A DNA stretch of 64,000 bases from Aralia elata (Eukaryota > Streptophyta > Magnoliopsida > Apiales > Araliaceae). The translations under genes and the position numbers were made by a program. Of this stretch, positions 43,923-57,413 are shown piece by piece. A model generated the notes under the pieces. It was not told the DNA's origin and did not search any database. It saw only the letters and a program-made list of their open reading frames with translations. The DNA is taken from positions 310,001 to 374,000 of the forward strand of contig JAVJAP010000112.1 in NCBI GenBank assembly GCA_034770075.1, in the 5' to 3' direction. Every line of letters begins with the position of its first letter. Position 1 is the first letter of the stretch.

Positions 43923-45525
43923 TGTAATGCCCGTGAAATTTGAACGCCATTATTAATTAAGTATATATTTAACTTTTAATGAGTGAGTTCTGCATGCTTA
44001 TTGAAACCTTTATGTTCATTGGTAGATTATATGACTATGTGATTAATTGATTTATTTTGAACAAAGAGAAATTACTAATAGTATTTTTTTAAAATTAGTG
44101 AACAAACCCTAAGTTTTATTATCAATGAAATTGATAAAGTATTCACTAATTTAATATTCAAGTAAATTGAATATAGTTAGTGAATTAAATATGATGAGGT
44201 AATTATTAAAAGCATTAATTAATAAAGATATGGTTAAATTCAATAATAATATTTAATAGTCAATTTAGTAATTTATTTACTAATTGACTAGGTTATTTAA
44301 TTAATGAACCAAAGCCCAATCATTTAAATTAGTCATGGATTTGGGTATTAATTGTGTGACATATTAAATGAGCTATCATTGGGTTGAATTAAATGATCCA
44401 ATATTGTATTAAATAGATTTGGCTTCATTAGCCCAATCATTTAATTCTAAGGCCGAATGTGTATTTAATGTATTGCCCAAAACCTAGCCCACTTGGTAAT
44501 TTAAAGATGTAACATTAATTGATTAATTGTAGCATGTTGGGGACACATTTTTGGGACAAAATCCCCAACACTTTCGACAATGGGAGAGAAAGAGAGGGTA
44601 AGTTGCTTTTCAAATTTTATTTTATCTTATTAACTAGCTTGTGTTGGAAGTTGGGTGTTAGACTTGATGCTCTAGCCACCTAAGATGTCAATTAGCCACC
44701 CTAGTGACACAAGGCTCTTACTAGCTTCATGAGGACAAGGGTAGAGGTTCTTCCTTTTATCTAGCTAATAAACCAAAGAGTTGATCATTTGTATCTTTAT
44801 TTTTTAAGTATTGAGAGAGAGTGCTAGAGAGAGTTTGAGAGGAAGTAAGAGCAAATCCTTGAGAGCTTAAGGAGAAGGGTGGTGACTGAACCTAGTAGTA
44901 AGAAGAAGAGGAGCTTGGTGGTTTATATTACCTCCATTCACAATCTACTTTGGAAAGAAGAAGAGATTAGCCATTAAATCTAGGTATAAAACTTCATTCC
45001 TTCAAACCCTAGTTTTCTTGTTGTTATTATGTAACTAACCATTATTATTAGTAATTACTTATTTTGTTGGAATATTTTTATGTTGTTGGTTTATGTGGGT
45101 AGAAGAGATGGAGTGTTTATGGATCTATTTTATCTTGTTAAGTCTATATTATTTTAAGAGCATGCTTAACAATATATGGTTTTAAAGCTATGTAAAAAGA
45201 TATAATGATCTTGTATGCTTTATTGATAATATGTTTAAGTGCAAGATGCTTGAGGTATGTTTTGATAGATTTTGTATGATAAAAATATGGGGGTAATATT
45301 GTTTATTCAAGAACAACATTTATTTATGTAAGGTATTAATTAAATCATGGGTATTTAATTTTTAATATTATTTATTGTTGATAAGTTATGGGTAATTAAT
45401 TTGTAAATTATTTTAGAGTATAAAGTTTGCTTGATGATATTAGAACTCATTTGGTGTGAAAAGAAAAAAACAGAAAAAAAGGGGAAACAAACTAACCTGG
45501 GAGCTCACTACACACAAACCTTGGA

Positions 45526-45588
45526 CCAGGCCTGGCCGCGCATGGCGCGCTAGTGGAATGCAGACCTGGCCACGCATGGCATGCCAGG
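45526..45588 (+). repeat. GC-rich palindromes in the F LTR
   Basis: CCAGGCCTGG (45526-45535), a CGCGC-ATG-GCGCG pair just after, and arms CCTGGC/GCCAGG (45565-45570 and 45583-45588). They lie about 540 bases after the donor in AT-rich DNA. Confidence 0.8.
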
Positions 45589-47196
45589 GAAAATGTTTGG
45601 GCGCCCGGCGATAGTCAAAACGGCGTCGTTTAGGCCGTGGCTGGAGGCTGCGCGCAGTAAGCGGGGAGGGCACTGTCGGGAATTTACGATAATGCCCTTC
45701 CGCCCGAATTTCGCCTTAATTACAAGATTGCCATCTAGATTTAGTTTTAATTAATTTAAATTCTTAAAACGTTATTATTACTATTATTTTTAAAAAATAA
45801 TAATAATAATAAAATAGTAGTCATACAAAATTAAATTTTGGACATTTAATATTAATTTTTCCAACTATAATTAATTATTAACTAATTGCTATTAAATAAT
45901 AATTATTAATTTGAGTAAATAAGATTATTAATTTGAGTATTTATTATTTGATTAATTTAAATAATAAATAAACCTAATTAGTTATTATTATTAATAACTA
46001 AAAATAATTCTTACTTACTATGTAATTATTTATTATTTGAGAAATTTTTAGAAAATAAATAAACCTAATTAGTTATTATTTATTATTAAATAATAACTAA
46101 AGATAATCTTTACTTACTGTTTATTTATTTATTTATTATTGAATTAACTTTAAATAAGTAAACCTAATTTGTTATTATATAGATAATTAATTGATTTCTA
46201 TTTAATTAATATTAAATGGTAATCAAACGAGAAATGAGCTATTTGGTTATGAAGTGTTTAATAATTTCTTAATTAAACGAGCAACCCCAATTGTTTAAAG
46301 GCTTAAAAAGTGTTTAACCATTGGAAAAAATATTCTCAATTTAATCTATCATTAACCTAAGTTTGATTAGGGCTAATGATAGTAAGATTGTGCTAGGTGC
46401 ATTGTGTGATTAACTTATGTGGTAGATAAGTTCCTTAGTGAACGTACAGACGTACAACTACGCAATACTAATTGATAGATTGACTTTATTAATGTTAGGT
46501 CCTTCAAGGCCAATTAGTTAAAGCTAGAATTATTTGTAGCTGAGCTGACAGACAAGTTCCCTAACTCAAACTCGAGTTATTCCTTTCAAAGCATGTTAGT
46601 GAATAATTATTGTTGATTATTCACATCTATACTGATTATTGAGATTCGCACATTGTGCAATTGTATTCATGTTCTATTATTATTGAACTGTGTATTAAAC
46701 TAAGTTCTTTCATGCATGAATTATTTATGAGATAGATCTATGTTATTTGTATCAGCTAGATCAAGCATGTATAAATTTATTAAATCAAAGGTGTTTTAAA
46801 AGTTGTTCTTATTAAATTGATATGGTAAGAACTCTTGGTTGAGAATAGGACAAATTTGATTAAAGCATGATATCAATGCTGGATTATTAAGTGTTTATGT
46901 ATAATTCACGGGGTATGAAAGGCTGATCCCTTTGATTACCAAAACATATTAAAAGGTACTGTCTAAATGCTGAGAACCTTGGCAAATGTCCATGGTTATT
47001 TCAAACCACTCAGTAATTGTCATTCAAGTATTCGAATATTCAATTGTTGGCTATTAATTCATGTTTCTTCACAATTTTACACTATTGTTGAGCATTGAAA
47101 GCGAAACTTTTTCTAACCATGATATATTTCCCTTGTGTATAAACTTGCTAAGCAAACTAGTTACTTACCCTTGCTATATCATGAACTTTATTTCAG

Positions 47197-47249
47197 TTAA
47201 GGCGAAAACGTCTAAAGTGGACAAAGGAAAAGGGAAGGTGCAAGAGTAG
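47197..47249 (+). other. Exon-like Lys-rich frame in the F LTR
   Basis: After ATTTCAG the frame reads SVKAKTSKVDKGKGKVQE and stops at TAG 47247-47249. Confidence 0.45.
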
Positions 47250-47267
47250 TTGTTTGATCAGGCTTAT

Positions 47268-47272
47268 GTACT
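47268..47272 (+). repeat. Target-site duplication of G, left copy
   Basis: GTACT here against GTGCT at 54104-54108, one difference, showing that G is not recent. The F LTR continues on the far side. Confidence 0.85.
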
Positions 47273-50162
47273 TGTGACACCCCCAAATCCAGGTACTTCG
47301 TTTTTTCAGGATTTTGTGTTCACTATCCATATACATTTCATCACATCTAACTACTCATTCAATCATAATGGAAATACTGTTAATTAAAATAGGAATCTCC
47401 CATTAAAGGGTTACAACATCATTCATAAATAAATCCCAGGTCATCTAACCTTAAATAAATATCAATGCGGAAACGTAAATTAAGTCTATTACATAAACAT
47501 CATTTAATCAAATAAAAACAAGTCTTTATCACTTGTTTGCTTTTCCTTTGCCCTTACTAGTGGATGGCTCATCAGTTCTTTCAACTTTAGCTGCAATGTT
47601 ATTATGTAAGGGTGAGCAATGATTGCCCAACAAGTATAACAACAACAGTAATAATAACATGCAAAATAATTAACAGATATTGAATAATCGAAGATTCAGC
47701 TTCTCAGTCAAGAATATAAAACAAGATTCAAAAGAATGTCTGAGGGTCTTAAGACTACGAACTATGTCCCAGGTTATCAAGTATTTCTACTTTAAACCTT
47801 TAAGAGTCGTAAGACTATATGGACCTTACTTCTCGTACTCAAGGGATCAGCCCTTTGTACCATGTATGTGCACAACATCTTAACGCTAACGCGTAAATAA
47901 AATCCCCTGTATAAAGGTTGTTCATCTCAGTTAGACATCGGAGTCCGCACCAAAGGAAGTTTGGTTTCGATTTACTTCAATAATGTTTCTAGAATTTAGA
48001 ACGCTCATCAACTATGGACTAGTCGAATCAATAAGGTTCCGCTAGTCAATCAAGGTTCAATAAAATGTAATAGATATTCAAGAATCAAAGACTAAATCTC
48101 GCAAAAGTACAATTGGGTAAATTTTGTATAACTGAAGTATTGTAAAAAGGAAGATTGAACTTCTCATTGAATTCATGAAATTGAATGAAATAGGAATAAT
48201 AACTTGCTCAAGTAATTAATAACATTATGAAGTTCGCATTCTAAGATAATGAAATTTAAGGACTTGCGTAATTGAAATCAAGGTAATGTTAGGAAATTTG
48301 CTCTCAACGAAATAAAAGATCAAGGGTAGAAAAACTTGCCTTGTGCGTAGATTACAAAATAAAATACACGTTCTTTAATCACCTATACATCCGGTTTATA
48401 AAGCAGTAATAAAAATTAGTTACAGTATTATAAACACTTCAGGATTCATTCACATCAAATTTTCATTCTAACATCTCAATTGTTTTCTGATTATTAATCT
48501 CACTTCAGAAGTTGTAAGTTTAATATTTATAGCAATATCATACTTATGAATTCCTAAAATTTAACGTTAGGTTAAGGTCTATCAATCTCTATATTCTATA
48601 GTCAGTAAGTACATGCATTCAACTCAATATCTCGGTATTCGTTCAACACGTTAATCTAAGTTTTAAACATGCATAGGGTGACATAGCTTAACGACAAGGA
48701 AAGAAAAATTTTAACTCTTCCTACACTGAGCTCGCGGGGGCGAGAATTTCTTTACAAAATTTCTCGTCGGGACGAGAAAACTCAGTTCAATGAGCTTGCC
48801 GGGGCGAGCTCCCGCCGGGGCGAGAAACATAGTTCACTAAGCTCGCCGAGGTGAGAAACACGAATTTCAGGTTCTGCAGTTCGTGAAGAACGCAGAAACA
48901 GGCCAAAATTTTCCAATTTTGTTATTCTTACGTCAAATTAAACATACCCAGTTACTATAATTCATACATAATCATTACCCAAGCCTTCCAGCATGATTCT
49001 AACAACTTAAATCACATAAACCATGAATCTAAGAATCAAATTTTGAGGTTTTTATCATTTTATCTGAGTTTCTTCAAATCTCATGAAATCACACATAACA
49101 GGTTGATGGTAACACCAAATTAATCCGTTTAACTATCATTCTTTTCGTTTTTACATACATAAACATAATTAGTCATCAATTAACCAATTAGCATGCAAAA
49201 CCAATATCAATTTCATACATTTAAGCCATGCTCGTAACTAACTACTCTGTAACTTTTCAGAACTCCAATTAAAACATGATTTTATGGATTTAATCACTCT
49301 AAATCACATATACATAATATAAAAGACGCTTATACATGCTTTCTAATATCTAATCATCATTCTATAAAAATTTAGCCATAAAACTCAGTTTATAGAGAAC
49401 TCAAAACATGCATTCATGGAGAAAATCAAGAAAACATAATTTAAAGGTTAAAATCTAAGAATTACCTTTGATTTGGTGCTAGATTATACAACTAGATGAA
49501 AAGATTTCCTTCTTCAATTCTTTGATTCCTCTTAAAATTCTCTTTTTTTTCTCTCTGTATACTCAGGCTTGTTTAGAAACTGATGCGTATAATGGTAATA
49601 CGTGAAATAAACTGGCAGAACATGGCGCAACTCCTCAAAAGGCCATGTTTGGTTAAACTGATGCGTATAATGATAATACGTGAAATAAACTGGCACCAAC
49701 TCCCCATAAGGCCATGTTTGGTTACCCATTTATTCCTCATTTCTAATTTATTTTAATAAATAGCTTATAATATAATTCATGTCACATATTTAAATTAACT
49801 AAATAATCTCATTAAATCCATTAAATAAAATAGAATAATTCTACATTAAATCATATAGTCACATAAATAAAAATTCTCCTTTATTAGTAATGAGAAATTA
49901 TTAAATCCTTAATTAATATTAAATTAATTAGAAATAACATTATACTTATTTAAATAATGCATTTAATCAAATAAACTCAATTAAACACATACTTTAAATA
50001 TAAAAATTCTCCACATTAATTTAATTAATATAACATATACAATTAAATTAATCTACCACAAATTCATAAATAAATCAATTAACTCAACAGTCAAATCATC
50101 GAAAAAATATTTATTCGATCAATAAATATTTAAATTAAGTTACAAAATTCTCGTTCGTCACA
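47273..50162 (-). repeat. Element G 3' LTR (2.89 kb)
   Basis: On the minus strand it runs from TGTGACGAACGAG at 50162 to GGGGGTGTCACA at 47273. Same family as the A LTR. It has donor CAAAG|GTAAT at 49466/49465, five palindromes at 48731-48855, GGCTGATCCC at 47852-47843, and a Lys-rich frame from 47590 to TGA at 47529 without internal stops (AAKVERTDEPSTSKGKGK). A 78-bp tandem duplication (49579-49656 and 49657 onward) is absent from the other G LTR. Confidence 0.92.
48731..48855 (-). repeat. Five GC-rich palindromes in the G LTR
   Basis: Inverted repeats of the CTCGCCCCGGCGAG type start at 48731, 48763, 48795, 48811 and 48842, each with one to three changes. They match the A cluster at the same relative place. 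Confidence 0.88.
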
Positions 50163-50334
50163 TCGTTCCCCCTTAAAAGGATTCTGTCCCTAGAATCATG
50201 ACTCAAATAATTCATCCGGTTACATTTCTCCCCCCTTACAAAGATTCTGTCACCAGAATCACTACACATAGATTAAGCAAATAACTGTGGATAATTTCTC
50301 ATCATCTGATCTTCGAGTTCCCACATAGCTTCTT
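50163..50334 (-). pseudogene. Element G polypurine tract, hairpins and pol 3' tip
   Basis: Reading leftwards: pol end with a chromodomain-type tail (MWELEDQMMRNYPQLFA), stop at 50273-50275, hairpin GATTCT-loop-AGAATC (50243-50260) with purine run, then hairpin GATTCT-loop-AGAATC (50180-50197) with purine run next to the LTR. Everything upstream in G was lost at the junction with H near 50334. Confidence 0.82.
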
Positions 50335-51078
50335 AAAGTTTAGCATGGAAGATTCCAAGAGAGGTCTCATGCCGATGAGCCATGGAATACATCTCTCCAA
50401 GAAGTATAAGTAAGATTCCTTATGCTTCCGTAATAGGATTTATCATGTACGGTATGATATGCACTAGACCAGATGTCGCTCATGCACTTAGTGTAATGAG
50501 CAAATATCAGAATCCAGGAGAAGAGCACTGGAAGGCAGTGAAAAACATCCTAAAGTACTTGAGAAGAACTAAGGATGTATTTTTTGTCTACGGTGGGTCT
50601 GAATTGAAACTAGAGGGCTATACAGACTCAAGTTTTCAAACGGACTAAGATGACAGTACATCCGTTTCAGGGTATGTGTTTACCTTAAACGGTGGCGTGG
50701 TGAGTTGGAAGAGTTTCAAGCAGCAAACAGTTACTGATTTAGTGACAGAGGCAGAGTACATAGCTGCAAGTGAAGCTGCAAAGGAAGCTGTTTGGATGAA
50801 AAAGTTCATAACTGAACTTAGAGTGGTTCCTAGTATTAGAGGAGCCGTACCTTTATTCTGTGACAACAATGGAGCTGTTGCTCAGGCTAAGGAACCTAGG
50901 TCTCATCAAAAATCCAAACACGTGTTGCGGCGGTTTCATTTGATTAAAGAGATCATTGAAAGAGGAGATGTCACCCTAGAGCGTGTTGACTCTCAAGACA
51001 ACATTGCAGATCCATTTACTAAAGCTTTAACTCAACAGCAGTTTGAATCGTCACTTAGAGAAGATGGGTATTAGATAC
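50335..51078 (+). pseudogene. Element H: copia RT end and RNase H
   Basis: Starts abruptly in RT (KFSMEDSKRGLMPMSH). A deletion of about 27 bases follows near 50403, then IPYASVIGFIMYGMICTRPDVAHALS. RNase H keeps the catalytic YTDSSF, TEAEYIAAS and CDNNGAV that E has partly lost. Stops and shifts at 50646-50648 and near 51047. Close sister of E; its 5' LTR, gag and integrase are missing. Confidence 0.9.
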
Positions 51079-51110
51079 CAAGGTGATCGGCTTTAGTGCA
51101 AGTGGGAGAT

Positions 51111-52864
51111 TGAAAGTAGTATGCACACAAGCCAATCATATTTGATATGATGTAGCATATACTTTGTAATCTTATTCATTTATTAATAAAAGAATTGATT
51201 TTCTTAAAAGGCATTTTATATTATCTACATAGTGTTGTTATATTAAATGTGATAAACCCATAGTTTTGAGCAATGCTTTTAGAATCATGATGGTGATCAT
51301 GCTAATGAGATCTAAATTCTAGATAGCTCACAAACTAAAATTGTTTCTAATCGTTGGATTACTAAAAAGGGGATTAGTGAATCCGGATAGATTGGTACAT
51401 ACGTTGCTTGCTCTTAGGAAGAGGATGATTGATCTCATAATCATTTGTGTGAAGACACTAAAGCAAGTATGTAGGTGCTTTTTGGAGAATAAGTTCACTG
51501 AACATAGCTCACTAAGGAATACCTAATGGAGTTTTACTTGCATGTCAATAGGAATTCCTCTAGTGATAGTAGTACAAGTGATCCTTGGACTTGAGATCAT
51601 CATAGTATCTTGTGTATGATGAGTTATGCTTTGACATGTCCCTTAAGACCTTTAGGGTATATCAAAGGGTATGATTGGGTATAATAAGTTGTACATGGAG
51701 ATAGGTGAATGATCAACAAAGAATCTACCACGTCTAGTAAAAGATGTGAATGTCCTATGTGATTCGATAAATGACAACTCAGTAGTCCTTGGCCAAGGCA
51801 GAATGAAATTAGAAAGGAGTTTCTAATTTACATTATCAGAGTTGTGCATTTGGGAATCGAAATACATATAATTAAATAAAATAAGACTTGACAGTAATTC
51901 CATGTCTTATATTTAATTGGGACATTGTATGGTAGAAGGATTGAATTGTACGGTAACTATTCAGTGAAAGGTTCTTTTATGATTAATGTTGAAATCTATA
52001 TTATCTGGAAAGTTGTTGATCGCTAATGGGGCTTACCCTTATTGTAGAATAAATATTATTTATTTAAATAAATTAAATAGTTTAATTTATTTATTTAAAT
52101 AAGATTAGAATTATTCTAATTGATTTAGTCACAACCGGTTTAATATGAAGAACCTAAAGGGTCACATCGCAAAAGAAAAATATTTATTTAAGAAGTAAAT
52201 GGCACAATTGTAATAATAAGTTAAGGGTATTTAATTTAATCTATGGAGATAGAATAAATTAAATAGCTTAATATTTATTATTTAATATTTTGAAAATATT
52301 AAATATAAATTAATAAGAGGAGTCTTATTATTATTATTACTATTACTATTATTTAATTCCTAATAAGGATTGAGAATTAATTAATAGAAGCACTCTCCCA
52401 TGAATTCCTAATTAGATTAGGAGCATAATTAATTAAAGAAGTTTAATTATAATAGAAACCCTAATCCTAAATAGTTTAGGGAAAGGTTATTCCTACATCT
52501 ATAAATAAGAGGAGACTTATCATAGATTAGAGTTACACACTCATGCATTAGATTGTGTAGAGTACTTGCAATTTCTATAGAGATAGAAACTAGAGTTTTG
52601 TCAATACCCAGCTTCTTGAATACCTATTATTCCTTGGTGGATCACCTCTAGAGGCCAAACACTTGGGTGGCTAACGTTGATCAAATGAAGGAATCTCATC
52701 GGTAGAATTTAAGGAGAACGCGAAGGAATTGGAGTTGAACTTGTACCCGAGGAAGCTTTGATCTACGAGGGTATAATTCTTATTCTCTTTTTCTTTCGTT
52801 TTATCACGCTTCTGCTCTATTTGTGTAATTTGATTGCATGCTTGCGTTATATACAAACCTAACA
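51111..52864 (+). repeat. Element H 3' LTR (1.75 kb)
   Basis: TGAAAGTAGT to AACCTAACA, aligned end to end with the E LTRs by eye, with a TATA word CTATAAATAAG near 52499. On its right the G 5' LTR resumes at TGCAGTTCGCG. Confidence 0.92.
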
Positions 52865-54103
52865 TGCAGTTCGCGAAGAATGCAGAAACAGGCCAAAATT
52901 TTCCAATTTTGTTATTCTTACGTCAAATTAAACATACCCAATTACTATAATTCATACATAATCATTACTCAAGCCTTCTAGCATGATTCTAACAACTTAA
53001 ATCACATAAAACATGAATCTAAGAATCAAAATTTGAGGATTTTATCATTTTATCAGAGTTTCTTCAAATCTCATGAAATCACATATAACAGGTTCATTGT
53101 AACACCAAATTAATCCGTTTAACTATCATTCTTTTTGTTTTTACGTACATAAACATAATTAGTCATCAATTTAACCAATTAGCATGCAAAACCAGTATCT
53201 ATTTCATATATTTAAGCCATGCTCGTAACTAACTACTCTTAACTTTTCAGAACTTCAATTAAAACATGATTTCATGGATTTAATCACTCTAAATCACATA
53301 TACATCATATAAAAGGCGCTTATACATGCTTTCTAACATCTAATCATCATTTTATAAAAATTTAGCCATAGAACTCAGTTTACAAAGAACTCAAAACATG
53401 CATTCATGGAGAAAATTAAGAAAACATAATTTAAAGGTTAAAATCTAAGAATTACCTTTGATTTGGTGCTAGATTATGCAACTAGATGAAAAGATTTCCT
53501 TCTTCAATTCTTTGATTCCTCTTAAAATTCTCTCTTTTTTTCTCTCTGTATACTCAGACTTGATTAGAAACCGATGCGTATAATGATAATACGTGAAATA
53601 AACTGGCAGAACATGGTGTCAGTTAATAACTGGCACCAACTCCCCATAAGGCCATGTTTGGTTACCCATTTATTCCTCATTTCTAATTTATTTTAATAAA
53701 TAGCTTATAATATAGTTTATGTCACATATTTAAATTAACTAAATAATCTAATTTAAATCCATTAAATAAAATAGAATAATTCTACATTAAATCACATACT
53801 CACATAAATAAAAATTCTCCTTTATTAGTAATGACAAATTATTAAATCTCTAATTAATATTAAATTAATTATAAATAACACTATACTTATTTAAATAATA
53901 CATTTAATCAAATAAACTCAATTAAACACATACTTTAAATATAAAAATTCTCCACATCAATTTAATTAATATAACATATATAATTAAATTAATCTACCAC
54001 AAATTCATAAATAAATCAATTAACTTAACAGTCAAATCATCGAAAAAATATTTATTCGATCAATAAATATTTAAATTAAGTTACAAAATTCTCGTTCGTC
54101 ACA
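52865..54103 (-). repeat. Element G 5' LTR remnant
   Basis: Matches 48875-50162 of the other G LTR and ends at the same TGTGACG edge at 54103. The part holding palindromes, GGCTGATCCC and acceptor is gone. H inserted into this LTR, and a later deletion removed the G body together with the left half of H. Confidence 0.9.
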
Positions 54104-54108
54104 GTGCT
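54104..54108 (+). repeat. Target-site duplication of G, right copy
   Basis: GTGCT, differing at one base from the left copy GTACT. Confidence 0.85.
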
Positions 54109-54330
54109 AGTTTATCTTGAATGTCATTTGGTTATGTGAACTTTTTAATGTATTAAGAGTACGTTATAAGTTAAGGTTAAAGAACTTTGGGACCATGATT
54201 GTAAAACTTTATTACTATTTTGATAAACATTGTAAGTTTATTATTCTGCATTAGTTAGAAAGTATGTTTGTTGTTAAGTATCGTGAACACCGAATTCGAG
54301 GTACCAGTATCTGAATTTGGGGGTGTCGCA
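54109..54330 (+). repeat. Element F 3' LTR, right piece
   Basis: Final 222 bases of the F LTR ending GGGGGTGTCGCA, a one-base variant of the common TGTCACA end. Confidence 0.88.
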
Positions 54331-54924
54331 ACACGAATGGGAAAGGAGGGAGTAATTGGCATGTGCTATAATCATTATGTTATCATAGTTACTTACACAC
54401 ACAAGCTTAGGTGTCACTCTTTTATTTGGCCACCATATTCTTATCCAAGATTGCAAGTATAAAGAGATAAGATAGAGAGAGAAGATGGAAGATATTGGGA
54501 GATTATGTATAGATATAGGTATTATATGTATACAATTTCTCCAATTCTAGTTAATCTTATTTTTTGGAAAAAACAAACGTACACTTCACATTTTATTTCT
54601 CATTCTCCAAAAAGCTAAAAAGAGAAATAGAAAGGAGAGAGAGAGAGAGGTAATTCATGAGTTATAAGAGAGAAAGAGAGAGAAAGAGATATTTGTAAAG
54701 CTCCATATCCAATTTGGGAAGAAGAAGAAGGATCACACATAAAAGGTATAACATATAACTATATATAAACTAGTTTATTCCTTCTATTTAATTTGTTTTG
54801 ATGAAATAAAGATCTAAGATCTCAAACTTAAAAACTCTTGATCTACATGTTAATAAGTGTTTTATGTTTAGATCTAACCCTTTTGAATGTCAAACGTTGG
54901 ATCAAAAGAAAGAAAAGTAAAACT
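54331..54924. other. Unassigned 594-bp stretch between F and I
   Basis: No ORF or known repeat can be assigned. It contains GA-rich runs (a (GA)n near 54634-54649), GAAGAAGAAG near 54718 and AAAG|GTATAAC near 54744. Those features resemble the exon-donor part of the LTRs here, so it may be a piece of a further LTR; otherwise it is the only visible host background. Confidence 0.5.
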
Positions 54925-56533
54925 TGTAACGACCAGGAATTTTGGATTTACCTTGTAATTTAAAATTTTCAATACTAATGAATATATTATATTTTATTAA
55001 TATTATTTTTGTGTTGCATATTTAAAGGTTGTGTGACAACCTTGATTATGTGAATGCATGAAATTTTACGTGTTATAGTTTTGATTAAGTGAATAATTGA
55101 TTTCGCGTAGTGTCGCTAAATCACTATTCACGGGGTACGTTTCTCGAGGCACTATTCACACCATAATATTTTTGCGTCTTGTTCGATTCTAATAAATTTC
55201 ATAAATACGTGCGAGTGAAGTGATAATTTTTCCAAGCGTCGAAAATTTTATTTGAGTTGATACGTGATTTTATCCGTATCCGAAATGTGTTATATGGGTG
55301 TTCCGAATAAATGGACAAATCCCATAATAATTATTTTTACCCACCCCAATATTTATGGTAATACCTATTTTAATTATGGGTAGAGTTTTTGAGAAAATTG
55401 GGTACAAAAGTGGGAGTATTAAGATATATTTTTGGTGTATTTCGGTATTTATTTTGGCTTGTTACTCCAAGAGGGGACCAACCCACCAATTTAGACCAAT
55501 CAAATGAGAGCATGAAGGGAGTTTGCCGGCAAGCTTTGAATTTGTGGCCAAACTTGAGCAACTAAACCACTACTCCTAAAATTACTCCTCCACTTCTCCC
55601 AAATCATTCATTCTTTCTTGCATTCCATCAAACCAAGTTGCTTCAGCAGATAGAGTGAGAGAGAGGGAAAATCTGCAGCAAAAAGGAAGAAGGAATGAGG
55701 AGGAAGTCGCCGAAAAAAGAGAAGGAAGTCACCGAAAAAAGGAAGAAGGAAGAAGAAGAAGTCTAGAGAGAGGTGGTGCACGGGTGAAGAAGAGAAGGAA
55801 GCCAAAGCAAGGAACAAGAACTCAAAGCAAAGCCTAGAAATCTTCTTAATCATCTAAGAAGGATTTACAGAGGTAAACAAATAATCAAATTCATTCCATT
55901 CAAGTTCTTGTTAAGGTTTTCAAGTTTTCATGGTTTTTGAGCTCTTGAGCTTGTAATTCGATTTTTTGGCGATTCTTGTTGTTTTTGTTTGTGTTGGATG
56001 TTTGTAAATGTTGTTAAAAAGTTATATAAGCCATTAATAATATCAAAGTGGAACGAAAACGCAAAAAATCCGTACCTATGCTTAAGGAGGATGAAGAACA
56101 TGAAGAACAATGGACTTTGGACATGAATGTGGACATTTGGACGATTTAGAGGAACTTGTAGCTATTATTTCATATTTGTTTAATTTATTTATTGTTATGA
56201 TGTTGTACTTCCATGGGTTATGAGTTTAACCCAGTTGGAATGGAGTAAAAAGAGATTAAAACAAAGATTTGGTGATGATTTTTGTAAAGAACACCAAGAA
56301 CACGAAAATATAGCATGAGTTGATACTTTGGCCTAAGATTTGGCCATGTTAATGTTAATGGATAGCTCTGAATTTTTGATATGTTGTAGCCCTATGTCTT
56401 AGGAGTCCATAGAGTCTGGAACAGACCAATTTGAATGTGTATTGAGAGAGTTATGGTGGTTGGAAGCAAGATAGGTCTAGAACACCAAAAACAGAGCATT
56501 CTGGGAAGAAAACGGGTTGGGAGACTTAGGCCG

Positions 56534-56631
56534 AGCGCCTAGGAGCTTGGCTAGGCGCTGGCCACGAGCTCAGGTGCTGTGAGAGAGTGCCTAGGCACTG
56601 CTCAAAGGCCATTTTTGAGCGCCTAAGGCGC
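56534..56631 (+). repeat. GC-rich palindromes in the I LTR
   Basis: Arms AGCGCCTAG/CTAGGCGCT (56534-56542 and 56551-56559, 8-base loop), a perfect AGTGCCTAGGCACT (56586-56599) and GCGCCTAAGGCGC (56619-56631). They occupy the place where D has GCGCAGCTGCGC. Confidence 0.92.
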
Positions 56632-57233
56632 AGGATAAGAGACTGTGCGAACAGCTTTGACGTCCTTTAGTAAAATGAGTATAACTTTTTCATACGAACT
56701 CGGATTAAGATGATCCAAGATTATTCGGACAGCGAAAGAGTATACCTACAGCTTCCTTTTAATAAGTTTTAACATTTGAGGTCGAGATCAATTCCTAAAT
56801 TGACCATCTTTAGGACTGTTGTGCGATTGGAGACAATTGGAGGGCGTTGGACATGCACGTGTGCAATGTGCAATATTTTCGACGTTAACTTATGTTGTTC
56901 TAAGTTCTAAAACGTGAATGTTATGAATTACAATGATACTTAGCATTAACTAATGAGTATTAGATAAATTTAATGCGCATGTTAGGCGTACCCAATTGCG
57001 TGTCGCTTGGGCGTTCGAATAATCAAGTTTGGCATACAGACGTGCAAGCGTCGTAACGCCGTAACTAGTGTGTATAATCTTGTTTAATATTATGTTTCTA
57101 ATAAGAATGAAACATTATAGAGTTGTATAGACCATTATTTGGTATCCAGTATGTGACTGATTGTTATGTGAATATGTACCTAATTGTGTAGGATATTAAG
57201 GAGCGTGTGTTGTAATATTGTAGCAGCGCTTCA

Positions 57234-57413
57234 TGCAAGTTCCCTAACTTCATTCTTTCTACATATTGAATGCAAGTTTCTTACCTTACTCAAAATTATA
57301 TTTGAGGAAGTACTATATCATGTTGCAAGTTCTCTAACTTCATTCTTTCTACATATTGAATGCAAGTTTCTTACATTACTCAAAATTATATTTGAGCAAG
57401 TATTATATCTTGT
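57234..57413 (+). repeat. 90-bp tandem duplication in the I LTR
   Basis: Two copies starting TGCAAGTTCYCTAACTTC at 57234 and 57324, differing at a handful of bases. Each contains two GCAAGTT words, which also recur in the other LTRs at this relative place. Confidence 0.9.

Larger units (their letters stand above)
43923..47272 (+). repeat. Element F 3' LTR, left piece
   Basis: Starts TGTAATGCCCG. It holds a purine-rich exon-like region ending in CTAG|GTATAA at 44983/44984, a GC island with palindromes (45526-45588), AT-rich repeats (45770-46200), GGCTGATCCC at 46921-46930 and an acceptor at 47196. It is cut by G at GTACT (47268-47272); the last 222 bases lie at 54109-54330, giving 3.57 kb. 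Confidence 0.92.

Noticed and set aside
45440..45673. ORF across the GC-rich island of the F LTR
   Set aside because: It is open because of base composition around the palindromes and has no recognisable protein feature.
55608..55853. Phe/Leu/Ser-rich minus-strand ORF in the I LTR resembling a membrane protein
   Set aside because: It is the complement of the purine-rich exon tract; the apparent hydrophobicity comes from poly-TTC.
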